From Tomocerus qinae (Eukaryota > Arthropoda > Collembola > Entomobryomorpha > Tomoceridae): a stretch of 64,000 bases of DNA. Both the position numbers and the translations under genes were made by a program. Numbering within the stretch: the first letter of the stretch is position 1; each line of letters begins with the position of its first letter. Shown in pieces: positions 34,863 through 48,534 of this stretch. The notes beneath the pieces are model-generated. The model searched no databases. It was not told where the DNA came from and was given only the letters and a program-made list of their open reading frames with translations. The stretch spans positions 102,052,001 to 102,116,000 of the forward strand of contig CM034546.1 of the NCBI GenBank assembly GCA_020055645.1. The letters run 5' to 3'.

Positions 34863-36472
34863 ATTATTACGCATGTTAAATAGTTAAACTCAATAATATT
34901 ATCTTGTTTCCTTATAATGTAATTAATGTAATCTTCAATTACGTGTAGCTCTAGGTAATTGTACAATGTGCAAGGAGTCGCTTTCCCGAATAATACAATT
35001 ACAGTACATCCACAATTAGTTTATTATTGTCGTAACATTTTGTACATTTCTAATTCTTTAGTTATGTATCTACTTAATACTACATTCACACAGTTAAGTA
35101 ACACAGTACCTTTGGAAACTTGTCCATTTTAAAACCGTTACCACATACATTTGGGTATTCGTATACATTTCAAGTAGATTTAAGTATTAATAACAATGTA
35201 CATTATTATGTGCCCCTAAACGTGAATTTTGAATACGTGACATTTGTACATGAATAATAAAACTCTAATTTTATGTATTTATACTATTCTATTTTCCATC
35301 AAAATTGTTGCAATACGACATTACTACAATGGATTTCATAACAAAAATAATATCGGCAGATATACGAATAGCTTGTAAATCTGTTCAATCAATTACTTAA
35401 TTATACAGATTATAATTAATTCACAGTAATACATTATTGATGATAATCCATGTCGTAAAATAGATCTTTAAAACTTGGTTATGTACCCATTCTAACTGTA
35501 TACACATTACAATATATAGAATGAGAATGTTATTTTATTTTGTACAATAACATTTATAGCATCAGCATTCATTTTCCAAACCCTTTTCAACTGAATCGGC
35601 ATTTATTACTATGCGCGCATTGGACAAAAATATTCGCGTACGTATCATTTGACATAATAATGTATCTGTAATTTTACTAGAGCCGGTGCTGTTAATTCCT
35701 TTGTAACATAAAGCTTGCCTAAACTAAACTACTGCTACAATTAGTTGGAAGGATATTAAAATTTCTACTTTCATACGAAAATCACGTATTTACATACCTA
35801 ACAATGGAATGCTATTACACAGTATGGCAGCAATCTCTTTGTGCATTTTAGACATTTCGAATGACAGTCTGTTTTACAGTACACATCATTCATTTAACTA
35901 ATTATAAAGGCTTAAAATGCATATTATGACTATGAGGCTATAAATAGTAAATTCTAACTACAGCGATTAAAAAATAACTGCAACTTATTCGTAATTTCAT
36001 TCCTGTTTTTCATTTTATTACAATTAACTTGCATAATGTCGTAAGATAGCCTTGATTTGAGACAGTTATTGAATATCCATAATAGAAGTCTAATCGATAA
36101 CAGTATTATGTTCAAACAAATGAAGTAATGCAAATAATCGGTTACAAGCCAAATACAAGGTGTTCGTGTTAGTTTTCTTTCCCATCAAACGTGTATGATA
36201 GCCACATTCAGCTCTAAACTGCTCGGAATTCAACAACGAAGCAAAGTGAAACAACAAAGGACATTTCTAAATAGTTTAGTAGGTAGTAGTTTAGTAGGTA
36301 GTAAGTATTAAAGTATTTCCTTGATTTATTCCCGTTTTTTCCTTATCCCCTCGAACTACAGTCAAAAATTATCCATGTAATGTCTATGGAAGACCGTAAT
36401 GTGTGTGTGCTAATAGTAATGGTAAGAGTTTAACCCTAGATACAGAAATACACTTACACACAAGACTGAGAA
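34863..36472. other. intergenic, no gene supported
   Basis: 3' flank of the dehydrogenase gene and upstream region of the next gene, both on plus. A short direct repeat of TTTAGTAGGTAGTA sits near 36280-36302. No ORF is supported. Confidence 0.4.
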
Positions 36473-37522
36473 ATGATGAATAAGTTGATTAATATATTAG
36501 TAGTAGGTGTAATTTTACTTATTTTCATCGTCACAATTTGGAAGGTAACTCCATCAAATGATAATGGTACGCGATGTCACATTTCAGTGTTTTGACTAAC
36601 ATTTCTATATTCATTAATCATGTATTGGATCATTTGATACTCCAAGTTTTTGATTTTAGATGAGAGAATAGAAGAAATTTTGAGAGAAATGCACCAAATC
36701 AAAATGTTGCAATTGCAGAAGCCTTCCCCCGAGAATACAATTGCGAAAAGATTGGAACAGGCCAACGAAAACTGGAAGAGGGGTCTGCAAGCGAGAAAAA
36801 CCCTCGAAAACAAAAAATTAATCGACCCTGCTGATGCGTGGAATTTTAAAGGGAGCATTTCAATCTGGGACTTTTTCTATCCCAATTTTGATTGTCCTCA
36901 CACAGTTGAGCGAATTGGTAAATCTGGAGACGGCGGAAAATGGATTTGTGGATTTAGTCATTTGGCAAAGAAATCGGATCCATGTATTGTTTACTCTTAT
37001 GGAGTTAGTGTAGATACCAGCTTTGAAGATGAAGTAGTGGCCCGTACTAACTGTTTTGTATACATGTTTGATCACACTATAGACATAACCAAAGTAAAAT
37101 TACCCAAACTCTATCCTGACCGAGTTTTCATTGAAAAACTTGGATTAGGAGTGAATGATTCAAGTAACCTCAGATCTATTTTGTCAACTATGAAAAAATA
37201 TGGACATAAGTTCGTTGACATTTTAAAGGTTGACGTGGAAGGAGCTGAATTTTCAGTTTTTGATAATTTCAAAAATGATTTCCCCGAAGTTCTCCCATTT
37301 GGTCAGGTGTCCATCGAAATACACCTTAAGGTTCAAATGAATATTGATAGTTTTGAAAAACAGAAGTCTTGGATGACTAATTTAGAAAATATGGGTCTTA
37401 GGGCTTTCAGAAATGAGCTCAATTTAATCTCTGCTGTAAGATCTCCTACTCATCATCCTAATTTATGTGAATTCTCTTTTATAAATGTTAAAAATCCCAA
37501 TAATTATCTATTACAAGAATAA
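36473..37522 (+). CDS. membrane-anchored METTL24-like methyltransferase
   Basis: Two exons (36473-36566 and 36660-37522, phase 1) encode 318 residues. A short cytosolic start is followed by one membrane helix (INILVVGVILLIFIVTIW, residues 6-23), making a type II protein. A helical, charged stem comes next (about 32-90). The catalytic part is a Methyltransf_21/FkbM-like Rossmann fold. It has the family opening GDGGKWICG, then YSYGVSVDTSFEDE, and the core DILKVDVEGAEFSVF, which carries the acidic residues expected at the SAM pocket. Layout and length resemble METTL24, thought to act in the secretory pathway; its substrate is unknown. AATAAA near 37605 is a likely poly(A) signal. The second ATG, three bases later, is equally possible. 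Confidence 0.85.
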
Positions 37523-39545
37523 ACTTAGCATAATGACACAGGTAGATGATGCATGTAGACATAGTCTATATATATCTATACCTACACTAATTTATAATTG
37601 GGGCAATAAAATACAATTCGAAAAAATATAGCATTTAATCCTTCCAAATGTGAAATTAAACTGAAGTTTACAATTTTTGTTCTTCAATGTATTCCAATAT
37701 GTACTAGACCGATAGACAGATCAGTCGCCAAAAATAATTTTCTTCGTTGCATTTCACTTCTTTATCTGTAGATTTCGATGGATTATTTGAAGATTTTTTA
37801 GTAAAGAATTTTATGTTCGGTTCCTTAGGTCATGGTCATGTACAAAATTCGGCATAATATATCGTCCTCGCTATGATATATACAATTGCATAATATTATT
37901 ATTGCTCAGTGAATTGTAATTTTGCTTATTGAACCAAAGTCAACTGATTGTATATTGAACTAATACTAAAAGTATATAACATCACATTCTGTTACCACTT
38001 GTAATAACTAAAAGGTCAAGAACAGGCCAGAGGCTCAATATAAAAGAATAGCCACAAAAACAATAGGTAAAACTCAAGTAGGGCTTCTTTTCAATGATTT
38101 ACAACACTGATACTACTCACTATGGGTAAAACAATGAACACTATAAAATAAAGTCCTTTGCATTCAATTATGTTCAGCTACTCTAGTCTGCCGTCCAGGT
38201 ACGCAAAAATGAGACTGTCAACAAATTACGTATTGTAAGAAAATCATTTTCTCAAAGAAGGTACTTGGGATGGAATAAGTTTGAATAAAGTAGTTAGGTA
38301 ACTTGCCATCATTTCCATTTTTAAAGGAAGTAGTCACATAATATTGAATTTTGACTTGATGAGCACCTATATAGTTCTACTAGCACCCCTAACCTATATA
38401 TAATGCGCATAGCATCAATAAGACATCACAAAAATTATACAGAACCATCGCCAGTAACCATTAGACATGGGCACAGGCACAGCTAAGAATTACTAAAAGA
38501 ATTTTCATCAACAAGTTAATAATCAATAAGTTTTTACGATTCCGATCCGACGATATAAAAAGGAATGAACAGCATAAAACATCCAAAATTGAATTCATAT
38601 AAGTGCTGAGTTATAAAAATATGTATGTAATGTACTATAAGTACCTTACACAGCAGAACGAGCAGAAATGAAACTCTTTACATACAGTTTTAACGATTTT
38701 GTTAAAAATGGTAATTTAAATTTTGCTGAAGTATCTCTTCTTCATTTCACTTCACACTGTTCACACATGAACACGACGGGTCATTCCGGAGCATTTCCGG
38801 GGTACATTAATACATAAAGCTAAAGACACAGAAAGCATTCATTGATACTCGCAGATAACTGAAGCGCCAGCTTTGATGGTGGCTTCGTGTGAGCGCAAAA
38901 TGATGACTAAAACGAAACAATAATGTAAAACTGGAAAAACAAAATTCTATTGAACATAAAATCAGGTAAGTACATTTTTATTTTAAATTCAAGATTTTTA
39001 TTTCAATCAGTTAATTTAAGCATACTCTTTTAATTTTTCATCATTGTACGAAGTGTTATTTTTTCCAGTTTATTGTGTTTTCATAATTTTTGTGTGATTA
39101 GTTTTGACTTGTGACGTTTTCGTTTTCAGTTTTGGCCGAAAGTTTCAGTTTCAGAAACGTTTTCATACGTTAATTTTTGGAAATAAAGTTGAAAAAAAGT
39201 TTGCTAGGGTATGGATGGGATTCCACTTCAAAGTTCCTGATGTTAGATGATATTATGATTATTCAGATGTCAGATATTCAGAACTGAGAACTAGTTTGGA
39301 ATGTAATCCGAAATTGTATATTTTTTTAATTGTCTTAAACTTGCGACCAGACTCTGGTCATCAGAGATTTGAACTGATTGAATTGAAATTTTATTTGTAC
39401 ATTTAGGAAGAGACAGAAAGTGGATACTTTATTTTTTAGTAACACTATTTTGGAATGGAAATTGACTGAGTTGAATGTGATTTTACTTTTACTATAATTT
39501 TCTGTCTACAGATCGAAAGGGCTAGGACGAAAACGCGGATTCAAT
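37523..39545 (+). other. intergenic, with a 5' UTR exon of the next gene
   Basis: A strong donor (AAATCAG|GTAAGT) at 38965 and an acceptor (CTACAG) ending at 39511 suggest that a 5' UTR exon ending at 38965 is spliced to the exon carrying the ATG at 39546. No other gene is supported in the remaining 1.4 kb. Confidence 0.4.
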
Positions 39546-42500
39546 ATGTTGGTATTACTGTGTGAAAGTTGTCAAATTCGAGTACCGGCTTATGATGCAT
39601 GGGTTCAGCATGTACTAAGTGACGAACATCAATCAAGCTCGCTAATCAAGAAACGTTTGCACAGTAGGAATATGGAAGAATTACATGCAAAAGGAGTGCT
39701 TGCAGTCATCTCAGAAGCTGAAACCTTAACAGCCAGTATGGTCGCCTGGCATGTTTCAAACTTCGGTTTGTTGTGTGACTTATACTATGGACCCAATCAG
39801 AAATGTGTGTTTTTCCATCTGGATTCTATGTAAGTTGATTTTGAAATTAAAATTCTAGACTGGAAAAAATGGCAAGAAAGGTAATAATAATAGTTTCCAG
39901 TCTCCGGTATTCCAAACTTCGCCATGGATGATAATAATTATTTGATGCAGTTGTTTGCTGTTTGTGAGGTCATAATTTTAACGTGGTGAGTCATTAAATT
40001 GTTGTCTATTATTGTCTTATCTTAAAATAGGGACTGTAACGAAGCGGCTCAAACTGGGACAACAGAAATAGACAACAACCGAGTTGTCGTTGAGTGGGTA
40101 TCAGCAATTCCCGTTACAGAATGTAAGTAAAGTTCCAATCATTGAACCATGAAATTTAATAAAACTTACATAATATTATTGAATTCAAAATTTTCAGGGG
40201 AGCGCTTGTTCGGTATAGTGCGAAGGATACACCCGACTAAAAATTTTGAGAGTAAAATCTCTCTTCCTCCTCAGTATTACGGATTCTTCGAAACCATATT
40301 TCACCAAGAAACTATATCTCATGAAGAACGTGTGCGGCGTCATGTGGCGATTAACGATGTTGCTAACATCATCCAAGCTGAATACGTGCAGGCTACTTTT
40401 CATCCTTATGGATCTTACGTAACTGGCTTGGGAAATGCAGATTCTACCCTTAACATTTTCGTTGGAAACTTACAAATTGGTAGGGAAAGTAACAGCTGCT
40501 ATTTTGCTATTTTCAATTTAATTAGTTAGTCATGTTACTTTTCATTATTTTTTCCTTTTTACCCAACAGTAGTCCCTAATTCATTTGGTGGGCAAGTCAC
40601 AGGTAGAAACAATCCTATTACTACAAGAATTACACTTGAAGATATTTGTCGCTACTTGGCTGCTCTACCTCCTTCTAAGAAAAGTGTATGCAGTGGAGTT
40701 ACAATAATTTGTGCACCTGATAATCAGAAATTTATACAGTTCATGCATCGTCCAACAAATCTGTGGGGCAATATCTATGTTCGAAATCCCCTTCCTGTAC
40801 AACGTTCCAAATTAATCGCCTTTTACATGACTCTGGACGATAGAGTCCGACCTTTTCTTCAATTGGTACGGTACTGGGGTCGATTTCATGGTCTTACTTC
40901 CGGAATGCCGGGTATAAAAAAACCTTCTGTCATGCGAAATTATGCTCTAATGTTGCTTGCCATAGTTTTCCTGGAAAATGTACAAATAATTCCTACTGTG
41001 CAATCTCTTCAATTACTTCAGAAAGATGAAAGAGAATTGTGCCCAGTCGGTCCTTGGGAAGGTTCTTTTTGTGAGGACAAAGAGCAAGTTCTTACATATA
41101 TGACTATGACCAGGGATGATAATGTTGCTCCTAAGAACGATCCTCAGGAATCATTAACCAACAAAGTCATAAACTTAGCTCACGAGTTCTTTAATCGATT
41201 AGCGCTGTTGGAACCTAATTCTCTAATAGTTTGTACACTGTTGGGAAAATTCAAGCCAAAATATCAATTCTACGGAGATGGTTTGCAGGAATTACCAGAA
41301 GGTCTTGAACGTTACAAATTGGCATTGGAATCTGGTGCATTCAGACCTATTTGTTTTCCTCCTCAAGTCAAATTTAGGAATGACAAACAATATTTGTCGA
41401 TGGTGGTACAAGATCCCTTTGAATTGACATTAAATGTTACTGAGCACCTAGCACCCGACTTTTTAGTGAAATTCCGTATAATATGCAGTACAACAGCTCT
41501 GGCCTTCCAGAAGTTAATTTCAGTTCATGGCAGTGTTAATGGCAATTTGGCAACAGCTGTTAAGGATCTTTTCACACCAGTTCCAGCTGTAGAAATAAAT
41601 CACGCCACATTAAAATCTGTTATTGGGGAATTGATGTGTAAGAGAAGAGAAATAAATCAAAAACAACAGGAGAGGTCAAACGGATACGCCCCCGAAGCTA
41701 GTGGTGGAAAAGTTTCTACCTTACAAAAAAATGCTACAAATCCAAGATACGATAGTTATTATGGCGCCGTAAAACCTACCATGCTTCCAAAGCCTACGGC
41801 ATCCCCTAAACCAATCACCAAGCCAGTGAATAACAAGCCCAAGCCTCTTATGAGTATCCAGCCTTTCCCAGAAGAGAAAAACATTCCAGGAAATTATGTT
41901 CCACCTCTTATACTGGCACCGGTAGGAAATCATAGCACTTGTTACCCGAATATGGGGGATGATTATACTCGACGAGAAGTCAAACCAGTTTCATCTTCGT
42001 CCAATTTTCAAATGAACACAAATTTCAATTCAATGGCGACCCCATCGCCAATTGTCAGTGATTATACCCCTCCTCCTCCTCCTCCACCCCCTCCTGTACC
42101 TATCATCATGGATAGCAAAGATACTGTTGTCAAAATTAGTATAGATTCTCTTTACGAATCAATTTTCAGAGAATCATTCTGTAATCTTAACCGCGTTGCT
42201 GAAGAAGGACTAATGGAGTCAAAAAAGGATCAATTGTGGCTATTATGTTTCTCTGAATTAATTCTCTCTGTATGGCACAAATGTTTTAAGCTGAATGATG
42301 TGCTTATCAAAGAAAATGAATCAGACTCTTTCGTGAAACACATTTTTCCCAACGATATTTTTGAACTGATGGATCTTAGCAGCATCGATACTGCAGAACC
42401 TGTGCCCAAAAAGTATCGTAATAATCGTAGTATGGAAGACGTAGAAGATGGGGAGATAAACGAAGTGGATTTTGATCGGTTGTGGAGGAAAATTAATAAA

Positions 42501-42902
42501 ATCCCTGCGTATCCAAATGTCTTCGAAACCACTCTTGAGTGTTTTGTAAATAAACCATTTTTTAATGGTCGCCAAGATATTGCAAAGTGGATGGCAGGGA
42601 AAGATGAAAGAAATCCTCTCGAAAGGGAAGAAGACATCACCAAAAAGGTTCTCATTCGTTGTATCGCAGCCGATTTATCAACCAATATTACAATTAAGTG
42701 CACCGTTTCTGCTGACATGAGAAAACCATATGATCAAATTGAACTATCTTTTCATGAGTCATTTGAAAAGTCCAAGATTAGTGTCGAAGAAAGTTTCTTC
42801 CAGAAATTTTTCTCACTTTTAGTCCCTGAATATGCCATTTACAGACTTTGTCAGCTCTTAGAAATTCCCAATCGCTGGCAAACGGTTAATTTTAACAAGT
42901 GA
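39546..42902 (+). CDS. TUT1-like nucleotidyltransferase-fold protein, probably inactive
   Basis: Four exons (39546-39829, 40031-40122, 40198-40479, 40570-42902) give one frame of 996 residues. Order of parts: a C2H2/U1-type finger (CESCQIRVPAYDAWVQHVLSD, residues 7-33), a degenerate RRM-like stretch (about 55-125), and a nucleotidyltransferase domain (FHPYGSYVTGLGNADSTLNIF). A PAP-associated domain follows (DDRVRPFLQLVRYWGRFHG, RNYALMLLAIVFLENV). A Pro-rich linker with nine consecutive prolines leads to a C-terminal region without known domains. Finger, RRM and PAP core is the layout of TUT1/STAR-PAP, which adds U or A to RNA 3' ends. Active family members carry an SDLD-type motif and a third Asp. 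Here SDLD reads STLN, and the third position appears to be Asn (GNIYVRN). Activity is therefore doubtful; RNA binding may remain. Confidence 0.85.
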
Positions 42903-44391
42903 GGCATACAAGTACGAAAAAGAAAATGTGTCAGGCAAAAGTAAAGTTCTTATTAAGTTACGACCTTTCGAAACAAATAGATTAAGCTTCAGTTGTTCAC
43001 TTTGTATAACTTCAGTTTTGTAACTCTTTTAGTGTGCGTGAATGTGAATTGTAAATTGGATTTGGATAGCTTAGGCATGTTTTAGTCAGTAGACTTTATT
43101 CTTGTTCTGCAATAATGTTTCTATCTTTTTTCAAACTTTCTAATTTATTTGTAAATTCTGGAGCCATGAAAGGGCTATGCTTGCGTCAAACATTTGTTGT
43201 ATATATATATATGTACTGTTCATTAAGAATGATATTACAGTTTGTGAGGCATACTCTGCTCTTTGCAATTGTTGTTATACTATTATTTTAATTAGTGTAA
43301 GCAAAGCTCTTTAATTTGTTGATACTTTTGATAACGTGTATATGCGATTGGTTACTAATTGCTATTTGTACAATTTTTAATTAGAAAATGTCTATTTAGT
43401 AATTGTGAACATTTGTTTATGCGTATAGACTCACTTTTATGGGTATATTAATTAGTTGTACTTGTGAAAGATTGAAAGATTGCATATGGGTAATTGTAAC
43501 TTTGTGATGTATGTAGTAATTAATTAATGCTACTTTCAGATGGGGCCTTATACTTTTAAATTAGTAGATAATTTAATTGTACTAAACTCATCAGAAAGTG
43601 CAATGTACTGATTGGTTAGTAAATAGAGTTTTAGATTTAGATAAATACAACACGCTCTAGTTTTCAGTGTATGCGATTAATAGCCATGGCGGTAACTACG
43701 CTTCATATCACACTAATTCCTATGTATAGTTTGAGTGAAATCGGCAATAAATAAAATATGAATTACAACTTAAGTTCAGAGAAAAAGTAAGTATTGGATG
43801 ATTACATTTTATTGGTAATTAGAATCATCATCAGTCGTCTTTATGTCATTATTTAACATAATAAATCTTTGTGTCGAAAAATCGACAGTATACATTATAC
43901 ATTATAATTCTTCATAATTTTAGGACAGAATAGTGTATAGGAGAAAAAAGCATAAATCACAAACAAAAAGATACAGCAAACCAGAAGCGCACAAAAATTA
44001 TATATTATAATTCTATACTCTATGTAAATCGGTAATAATAAATCTATTTGAATACGCGATACGTTAATAACCTAAATTAATAAATCTACGTGTTTATTGC
44101 AAAGGCAAGGTAAACCCGCCCCTCCTTGATAATACAAAGCAGCGCTCCCCTAATTATTGATTTTATAAAACATTTTTATCGTCTTATTTGTTTCGTTTAA
44201 CTAAAGAATACTTGATAATAATCTAGAGTAGAATAAGCAAAATCTAAGATAAGTGTAGTAAAATACAATTGTCAGTAGTTTGAGCTTGACTTGAGCTGAC
44301 TCAAATAAATAAAAAATATAGTTGAAAAAATAGCTACACCATGAAAAAAACTGTGACAGAAACAGTAGAAGTACAAGAAGTAAATTTCAAA
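42903..44391. other. convergent 3' intergenic region
   Basis: Tail-to-tail UTR sequence between the TUT1-like gene (+) and the zinc-finger gene (-). It has a short AT microsatellite near 43200-43211 and no ORF. Confidence 0.45.
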
Positions 44392-47300
44392 CTAGTCATC
44401 ATAAACTTCACATATTTCAATGGCATCTCCATCAATTTCATTACCTTCATCATCCACAACTATAAATTTACCATCTGAATTTTCCCCGTTTTCCATCCAC
44501 ACAACTGTTGTGTCCCTCTCAGGGTCTTTACTACTGGAATTCATATCTGTTTCAATTTTCAATTTCAACGAAGGCTTAGATTTACTTAGTTGATCATTAA
44601 TTTTAGAGTCTACTGTATTCATTTCTTCTAGTTCGTCTTCAAACATGTGATACACTTCGGCAGAATCATTTCCGTCAACAAAACATGACGCAGCGGAGGA
44701 AGCACTTTTCTTTTTTCCATATTTTTCATTAATGTCAGCTAGATTCGTACATTTGTTTGGTACATATGTACGCATATGCTTTTTGCTTTTGCTCTTGATT
44801 ACATTATTTCCATCTTCAAGCAATTCCCTTCGAAGTAAAGAATCAATAGAGTCCGAATCCGATCCTTCCGAACCGTCACCACCGTCATCTTCCTTGGAAC
44901 TATCTTTCCAGTGCACTTTCATATGTTTTTTTAAGTCTGATGAGAGGATAAATGCTCTGCCACAAGTAGAACATTTATGTGGTCTTTCCCCTGTGTGAAC
45001 TTTCTTTCTGAAAGGTTTAACAACATCAAAATTAGTCCTCTTACTACAGGCTTAGTTTCAATAAATGCAATAAGCATGTTTTAAATGTACCTGTGATATG
45101 TCAGGGATACAAGCTCATGGAAAGGCATCATACAAATATCACAACTATAGGGCATTTCTCCAGTATGTATTCGCTCATGTCGTTTCAACAAGGAAGAATA
45201 ATTATATGCTTTGTCGCAATGGGCACATTTAAATTTCCTGTCGACAGCATGAGCCCTTTGGTGAAGGATTAGGGATGATTCTTTGACAAATTGTTTCCCG
45301 CAAGTTTTGCATCTAAAAATTAATAAAATTTTTACAGTTTTACATTAAGAATATCAGGCATTCGATATTACAATCGTTGACTTGAATAACACAAAAATCA
45401 ATTAATTATTTTAATTGGATTAAGTCAATTCATATATCAGCATTTGCTATTTTAACCTTATTAACTAGTTTTTTAATTACGTTTATTAAGATTTTAGTTA
45501 CGTACTGTAAGTTGTTTTTGTCTTTATGGGTTTGCATGTGTTTCTTGAGGTTTGAGATCTGAATAAATCCACGATTACAAAAAATACAAACATAAGGACG
45601 CTCCCCAGTGTGTATTCTTTCGTGTTCTTTTCTATTGCTATGAGTCGCAAATCCACGGCCACAAAATTGACATTTGTAAGGTCTTTCATTGGTATGAATT
45701 TTTTGCATATGAAGTAGCATGTCTTCAGAATTTAAGAATTGTTCGTGACATATATCGCAATTGGTTTGAGATGATAATGATTGAGGATCTACTTGCGCTG
45801 CTGTTGCTGGGAGAATAGGTACAGGAACTTTAGTTATGGATTGAGGTTGAGGAGGTTGATTCAAAACTTGTGTTTCTAAAACTGGAACGGATTTCTTGTT
45901 AAAACTCTGGCGGCTTCGCTTAGGATTTGTGGGCATTCCACCTTCGTCTACAGAAAATGGACGCTTAAAATTCATCTTCATATCTAACTGTCTTTCGATT
46001 GTTTTTTCAATTAAATCTTTAGCATCTGTAAAAGAAATTAAGAGTACAGTGAACCTTTGAGGACGAATGTCAATATTCCATATTTCTGCTATACTAAAAA
46101 TAATTGATAACGATAATTGAAAATTTACATACCGACACCAAGTTCATCACTTTCACTTTCTTCTCTGTAAGCGTATGTGTGCATAAACTCAATGTTGGAA
46201 ATGATTGTCTTCATCTCTTCAATTTTTCCTTCTTCCCAATGGCTCCAATACTGCCATGCACCACCCTGATAATTCCGAGCCACCGGCTTCAGATCATGCT
46301 CTTCCCCCTCGTGTTTTCTTAAACTCTTCATGTCGAAAAAACGTTCATTACAAATGGGACAAATTTGTACTGCATGACGCATTTCGTAGTGGTCACGAAG
46401 TGGCTCCTCCCCTTTGAAAATTCTTCCACAGTCGCAGCACTCGTAGGATATATTTGTCAGTTCTTTTGTAATGTCTTTAATTTTTCTAGAATACTCCTTG
46501 GTAAATGGAGCGAATTTAAATCGCTTATAAAAATGATTTGGCACTATGTAATCGAACGGCTTGTCAAGGTCGGGATAGTACCTGAAATTAAAAATAATCT
46601 GTTTTGCAATCCACCATCAATACTGATCAGAGTTTTGTCCTAAGTTCTAGTCTAGGATCTAGTAGGCTACGTATACTCATGCTCAGAACACAGTCCACCA
46701 CAGTGAATTCCTATTCCATTCCACATTCCATGCTCTGCATTTACGATAAGAAAGCATAAACTTTAGCAGGAGCAATGTGCTTTGCTTCCTTACAATAAGA
46801 TTAACAAAATTCGTTTTGTAACTTACAAGCTGTGATGATGTTCCATATCGTACTTATGAATCTTTTCGTGTCTTAGCCGCAAGAACCGGGCGAAAAACGT
46901 TCTATGACAGATTCTACATTTTTCTAAGACTGTATTATTCTTGTGTACTTCCATCATATGTTTGGTTAATGCTGGCTTATCCGCAACCCACTCATAACAT
47001 AGGACGCAGATGCATGTCACTGTAAAACAAAGAAAATATTTCGTAAATACCACATTATGAAATTATAGTGAAAATGATGCTTTGAAAATCATATGATTAT
47101 GAATGCCTTATCGACTTTTCAATGTTTTCTTAATTTTATGTTCTGATTTATCCTTCATTCATGCAATATACAAGCCAGGCAAGGGCACAGTACCCAGTAC
47201 ATCTACTTACATTCATGCGATACAACTGATACAAGGGACAATCTAGAGTCTTGTTTAATATTATACTGGATTCAAGTTACGCATCTCAAATACGGAGATT

Positions 47301-48534
47301 TTTATCATTTCGTTATAATACAATGATACTTACTTGACTCATCCTGTCGGGCATTGAATGCTCTCAGAAGCTCGTCATCTTCGTCCAGGCCATCATGTAA
47401 ATACGAAGGAACTAATGGTATTCGAAATGGTTTATTTCTGCTTTCTATCACCTTCTTCATAGAATTGATATCTAGAAGCATCCTTTTATCACCCGGTTTA
47501 ACTGTCCATTGTTTCTGATCGCTCTCTGATTCTGAAGAATTTGCAGCAAATTGTTTTTCCATTGCTTCAATTTTTTCATGATCCCCATCGAAGACAGCAC
47601 CAACTACAGCAGGTTTGCCAAACTGTTCGTTTTCATTATTTTCTTTATCTTCACAGGCTGAATCTGGCCGATCTTTTATTTCACTTTTGATAATTCCATT
47701 TGACTTTGGTATAGCAGACTCAGGAATAGGTTCAGATTCTGTGACATTTTCGAATTCAGCTTCGCAGATATTTTGAATTTCTATTACTGAAATATTTTGA
47801 ATGTCTAATTCTGAAGGAGTTTGCATTTTCAGATGCGGTGGATTTTGCGTTTTCAGTTCTGAATGGTTCTTCTGCGTCTCGATTTCCGAATCGATTTGCG
47901 TTTCCTGTTCGTGATAATTAGGAGATTGACTCTGGTCCTGGCTCGGTAGTGGTGATGAAAATGACTGTTGAGTTGACATAATATCTTTGTCCATTACTGA
48001 TTTAATTGTTGGGTTAACTTGTATGCTTTCTTGCATTTGCAAAGGCATTGCTATAGGAGGTGACTCATCCATGTCAATCTCATCGAAGAGATCCCTCCGA
48101 TCATTTTCTAGGCCATCATTCTCAGTTTCGAAATTGAACACCATATTTTGGAGTTGGACTCCGTTTTGAAGATGGTCTGCATTTTTAAACTCATTTTCTA
48201 CCTCTAACTGTTGCTGAAGTTTAAGTTCATCTTCAATTTGAGCAATTTCAGCTAGCCGATTCTCATGTGTCATACTTTCAAAGGATTCTAAGTACATGAT
48301 ATCAAGATTAGTTTGCAAACTATCATCTCCATATTCGTTTCCAGGAGGTTGAATTAATTCCAGGGCAGGGTTAACAAAAACAGGTCCAGTGGGTGAGGGC
48401 ATCATCATCATAGAATCTTCTAATTGCAAATCTAAAGACGCCTCAGTATCGGGTTGCATTGGAGGAGCACAAGAAGCCTCGTTCTCTACCAGATTCAAGG
48501 AAACATCAGAACAAACTCTAGTAGCTGACCCCAT
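44392..48534 (-). CDS. C2H2 zinc-finger protein with 11 fingers
   Basis: Six exons (47334-48534, 46827-47019, 46133-46581, 45506-46025, 45091-45312, 44392-45007) join in one frame of 1066 residues. The first 400 residues are acidic and Gln/Glu/Asn-rich, typical of a transactivation or protein-binding region. Eleven C2H2 fingers follow in groups of 2, 2, 3, 3 and 1. The first four are spaced and irregular (CRICHRTFFARFLRLRHEKIH, near 430). The last seven (about 703-893) include classical HTGERP linkers and probably bind DNA. The C-terminal tail is Ser/Asp/Glu-rich. A nuclear transcription regulator is likely. I cannot name an orthologue. The coding exon starts with its ATG directly after the acceptor (TTTTAG|ATGGGG), so transcription starts further upstream. 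Confidence 0.9.

Noticed and set aside
42230-42718. 162-residue minus frame opposite the TUT1-like gene
   Set aside because: Antisense shadow of a well-supported coding exon.
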